From positions 1-45,781 of the forward strand of contig NZ_JAPIVT010000029.1 in NCBI RefSeq assembly GCF_026239735.1: DNA of 45,781 nucleotides. Reading direction: 5' to 3'. Positions 43,925 through 45,781 of this stretch are shown piece by piece. This DNA comes from Pedobacter sp. MC2016-05 (lineage in GTDB: Bacteria > Bacteroidota > Bacteroidia > Sphingobacteriales > Sphingobacteriaceae). The notes under the pieces were generated by a model. The model was not told where the DNA came from. It saw only the letters and a program-made list of their open reading frames with translations, and did no database searches. A program made the translations under genes and the position numbers. The first letter of the stretch is position 1, and each line of letters begins with the position of its first letter.

Positions 43925-44686
43925 TTACAGCATTGAAACCTTTCCGGTTTTCATATTATATACACCACCAACTATTAAAATCTGCTTTCTATCTTCCATT
44001 TCTTTAAGAATGGGACTGCCTTGCCGGATTTCAATAATCGCCTGTTGCACATTTTCTTCGCATACTTCCTCAACAAAGCCGGCATCCTTTGAAGTTTTTC
44101 CAAACTCATGACTTTTGACTGCTTTGTATACTGCCGGTTTTATTTTATCGAGTAAGCCAGTAATGTTTCCGAGTTTTACACCATCTATAGCAGATTTTAT
44201 TGCCCCACAATATTCATGTCCAAGTACGAAGACTACCTTTGCTCCAGAAACTTTACAAGCATATTCCATACTTCCTAAAATATCATTGTTAACAATATTT
44301 CCAGCAACCCTTGCTACAAATAAATTGCCTATCCCACTATGAAATACATCCTCTACAGGCACTCTTGAATCTAGGCATGATAAAATTACCGCTTTAGGAT
44401 ATTGACCAATCGAAGCTTTTCTGACCCGTTCAGTGGTATTTCGTACAGTCAGGTTGTCTTCGACAAAATTCTTATTTCCTTTCATAAGTCTTTTGACAAC
44501 TTCATCTGGCTTTAAATCAGCTTGTTCCTTTTTTGATAGCGGTTCAGAAACTAGAATATCTCGTTTTTCGATCTCTATTGTTTCCAATTGATCAACTGGA
44601 TTGCTGTTGTTAGTTGGTTGATTTCTAAGGCAGGATGTTATCGACACTGCAATAAAAATAATTGCTGGAATTCTAAAAGTTTTCAT
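43925..44686 (-). CDS. Beta-class carbonic anhydrase, exported lipoprotein
   Basis: A 253-residue beta-carbonic anhydrase. The N-terminus has a lipobox (SITSC, Cys19), so it is a membrane-anchored periplasmic enzyme, unlike the usual cytoplasmic form. The catalytic core follows: SCLDSRVPVEDVF gives Cys104, Asp106 and Arg108, and VFVLGHEYCGAIKSAI gives His157 and Cys160. These are the zinc ligands (Cys-His-Cys) and the Asp-Arg dyad. It interconverts CO2 and bicarbonate. The end (KQILIVGGVYNMKTGKVSML) is complete. It stands alone in AT-rich flanks, near the ion-transport genes. Confidence 0.93.
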   Translation of the reverse strand: MKTFRIPAIIFIAVSITSCLRNQPTNNSNPVDQLETIEIEKRDILVSEPLSKKEQADLKPDEVVKRLMKGNKNFVEDNLTVRNTTERVRKASIGQYPKAVILSCLDSRVPVEDVFHSGIGNLFVARVAGNIVNNDILGSMEYACKVSGAKVVFVLGHEYCGAIKSAIDGVKLGNITGLLDKIKPAVYKAVKSHEFGKTSKDAGFVEEVCEENVQQAIIEIRQGSPILKEMEDRKQILIVGGVYNMKTGKVSML

Positions 44687-45296
44687 AAAAAGAAGATAAG
44701 AGTTTAAAGATTTAGTTCATGATGCGGTCATTGGATCTTCCTCTAAAATAAGCAAAGCCTATAAATTATTGTACGTTTTAAAGTTATAAGTTAATCTTGT
44801 TACTTAAATTTATTACACATTCAAGTTGGGAACGTTGCTTTCCAGTACCTACGGTTATAAAGAGGTGTTATATATAATAACAGTTAAAATGCAAAGGAAT
44901 TAATCTCGAAAGAAATCGAAACCCGAAAATGAGATTATACATTATCTATATATTATGATAAATCTGGAAGCAATCTTTTACTCCTAAAATATATATGGAA
45001 GTACACAGTGCGCAGGATTGATTGGTTTTTTGCTTCGAAATGGGATTAATACGTTTCTTCCTCTAGATAGTTCGTGATTTTTATAAGTTAAGTAAAATCT
45101 TATACATTCTTGGAAAATAAATTTGTAAACTATTAATCAGCTTCGAGATTGTTAGAATAATAATGGACTTAGGTAAATATTAGCATCATTTAAATTTGGT
45201 ATTCAGTAATCTGCTTATTCGTTTGATTTAAAACTCATATTAAAGTACCTCAGTCATCCTCCGGAGTTGAGGCAATTTTTAACATAGAAAAACACA
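44687..45296. other. 610-base AT-rich gap
   Basis: Dense stops in all frames and no recognisable coding or RNA. A weak CGGAG/CTCCG-like pairing near 45255-45265 was not enough to report. The carbonic anhydrase promoter should lie at the left end. Confidence 0.35.
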
Positions 45297-45383
45297 ATGT
45301 CTATATGTAGAATCATTTTGTATGGTGTAATTTTTGCTGGTAGAATTTATCTAATAGCTTTATGGAGACCTAATTGCCTAAAA

Positions 45384-45707
45384 ATGAAAGCTCATTTCTT
45401 TAAACTACGTAAGCCCTTTGAACTCTTCCCACACCCTTATACGATCGGAAATCTTTTTGGCCCTTGGAAAAAGAACGCTGATAATCATTTTATCCTAAAG
45501 CTTCAAAGTATTCCAGAAGAAAAATATGTGGAATATTATAACTATCACCTTAACCATTCGCTGAAAGACAATAACGCTACCGAAGAAGTTTTTTTCAAAG
45601 AATTATGGTTGCTCATTGAAACCAGGATCGGCTATTTCCAAAATCGTAATCCGTATGGAAGTACACACCATCAGGATATTAATAACCTGAGTTCGATTAA
45701 TAAATGA
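45384..45707 (+). CDS. Hypothetical protein
   Basis: A 107-residue protein from ATG 45384 (MKAHFFKLRKPFELFPHPYT). An earlier in-frame ATG at 45297 gives a hydrophobic lead that could be an N-terminal helix, but the A-rich leader and the charged start favour 45384. The body, PWKKNADNHFILKLQSIPEE, then KYVEYYNYHLNHSLKDNN, is rich in aromatic and charged residues. No family is recognised. The gene is complete (TGA 45705-45707) and faces the window end. Nothing links it to the carbonic anhydrase, ~600 bases away. Confidence 0.5.
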   Translation: MKAHFFKLRKPFELFPHPYTIGNLFGPWKKNADNHFILKLQSIPEEKYVEYYNYHLNHSLKDNNATEEVFFKELWLLIETRIGYFQNRNPYGSTHHQDINNLSSINK

Positions 45708-45781
45708 GGTAAAAAATTAGTCAATCAAAAGAAAAAACCTTATATTTAAGTGTCTTAAAACCAAATACTTAGATATAATTC

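Noticed and set aside
1..45781. CRISPR array, tRNA or rRNA genes
   Set aside because: No regularly spaced direct repeats and no cloverleaf or rRNA sequence seen on reading both strands.

Overview
The window looks like a chromosomal segment of a Sphingobacteriaceae-type Bacteroidota (Pedobacter/Mucilaginibacter-like). The evidence is a tlpA-susC-susD nutrient-uptake operon, LytS/LytTR and RteC family proteins, DUF6520 and MauE-type small proteins, candidate TAnnTTTG -7 promoter boxes, and few Shine-Dalgarno-like sites. The assignment rests on protein families, not on a database search.

Layout. 1-5.2 kb is a decaying stretch: the 3' end of a quinone oxidoreductase, a frameshifted zinc-type alcohol dehydrogenase, an N-terminally truncated and frameshifted MFS transporter, one intact quinone oxidoreductase, a dead small gene with an ACG where its start should be, and a small membrane protein. 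5.2-8.6 kb holds a LytS-type histidine kinase and a LytTR response regulator, a previously missed 55-codon peptide ORF between them, and an HTH protein. 8.6-9.6 kb is non-coding but strongly structured. 9.6-17.3 kb is a TlpA-like thioredoxin / SusC / SusD operon facing DUF6520, MauE and Crp/Fnr genes across a strong 14-bp hairpin. 17.4-21.2 kb looks like the residue of an integrated element: a second structured RNA-like element, an RpoA-CTD-like small protein, RteC, an excisionase-type HTH protein, a small orphan and an IS3 transposase fragment. 21.4-25.7 kb has a Tat-exported Gfo/Idh/MocA oxidoreductase and a Crp / alpha-beta hydrolase / NmrA operon. 26.2-32.5 kb is a complete RND efflux operon preceded by a small exported protein. 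33.1-41.5 kb is an ion and pH homeostasis cluster: a frameshifted Na+/H+ antiporter, DUF2254, a second antiporter, MscS, an APC permease, a periplasmic-sensor fragment and a receiver-only protein. 41.9-45.7 kb holds a small exported protein that resembles the one before the RND operon, a DUF305 protein, an exported beta-carbonic anhydrase and an orphan.

Most interesting. Two intergenic elements 8.8 kb apart (8693-8854 and 17473-17585) share one architecture: a closing stem, an unpaired AAA opposite TACC, then a CCGCnAA/TTnGCGG stem. The stems differ in sequence but keep pairing, which is the signature of a conserved RNA or of a mobile hairpin element. The first copy also contains a mutually exclusive pairing set that ends in a 17-bp hairpin, like a riboregulatory switch. 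I cannot match it to a family I know. Other leads are the small peptide between LytS and LytTR, the two related small exported proteins, and the sensor/receiver/permease/channel/antiporter cluster.
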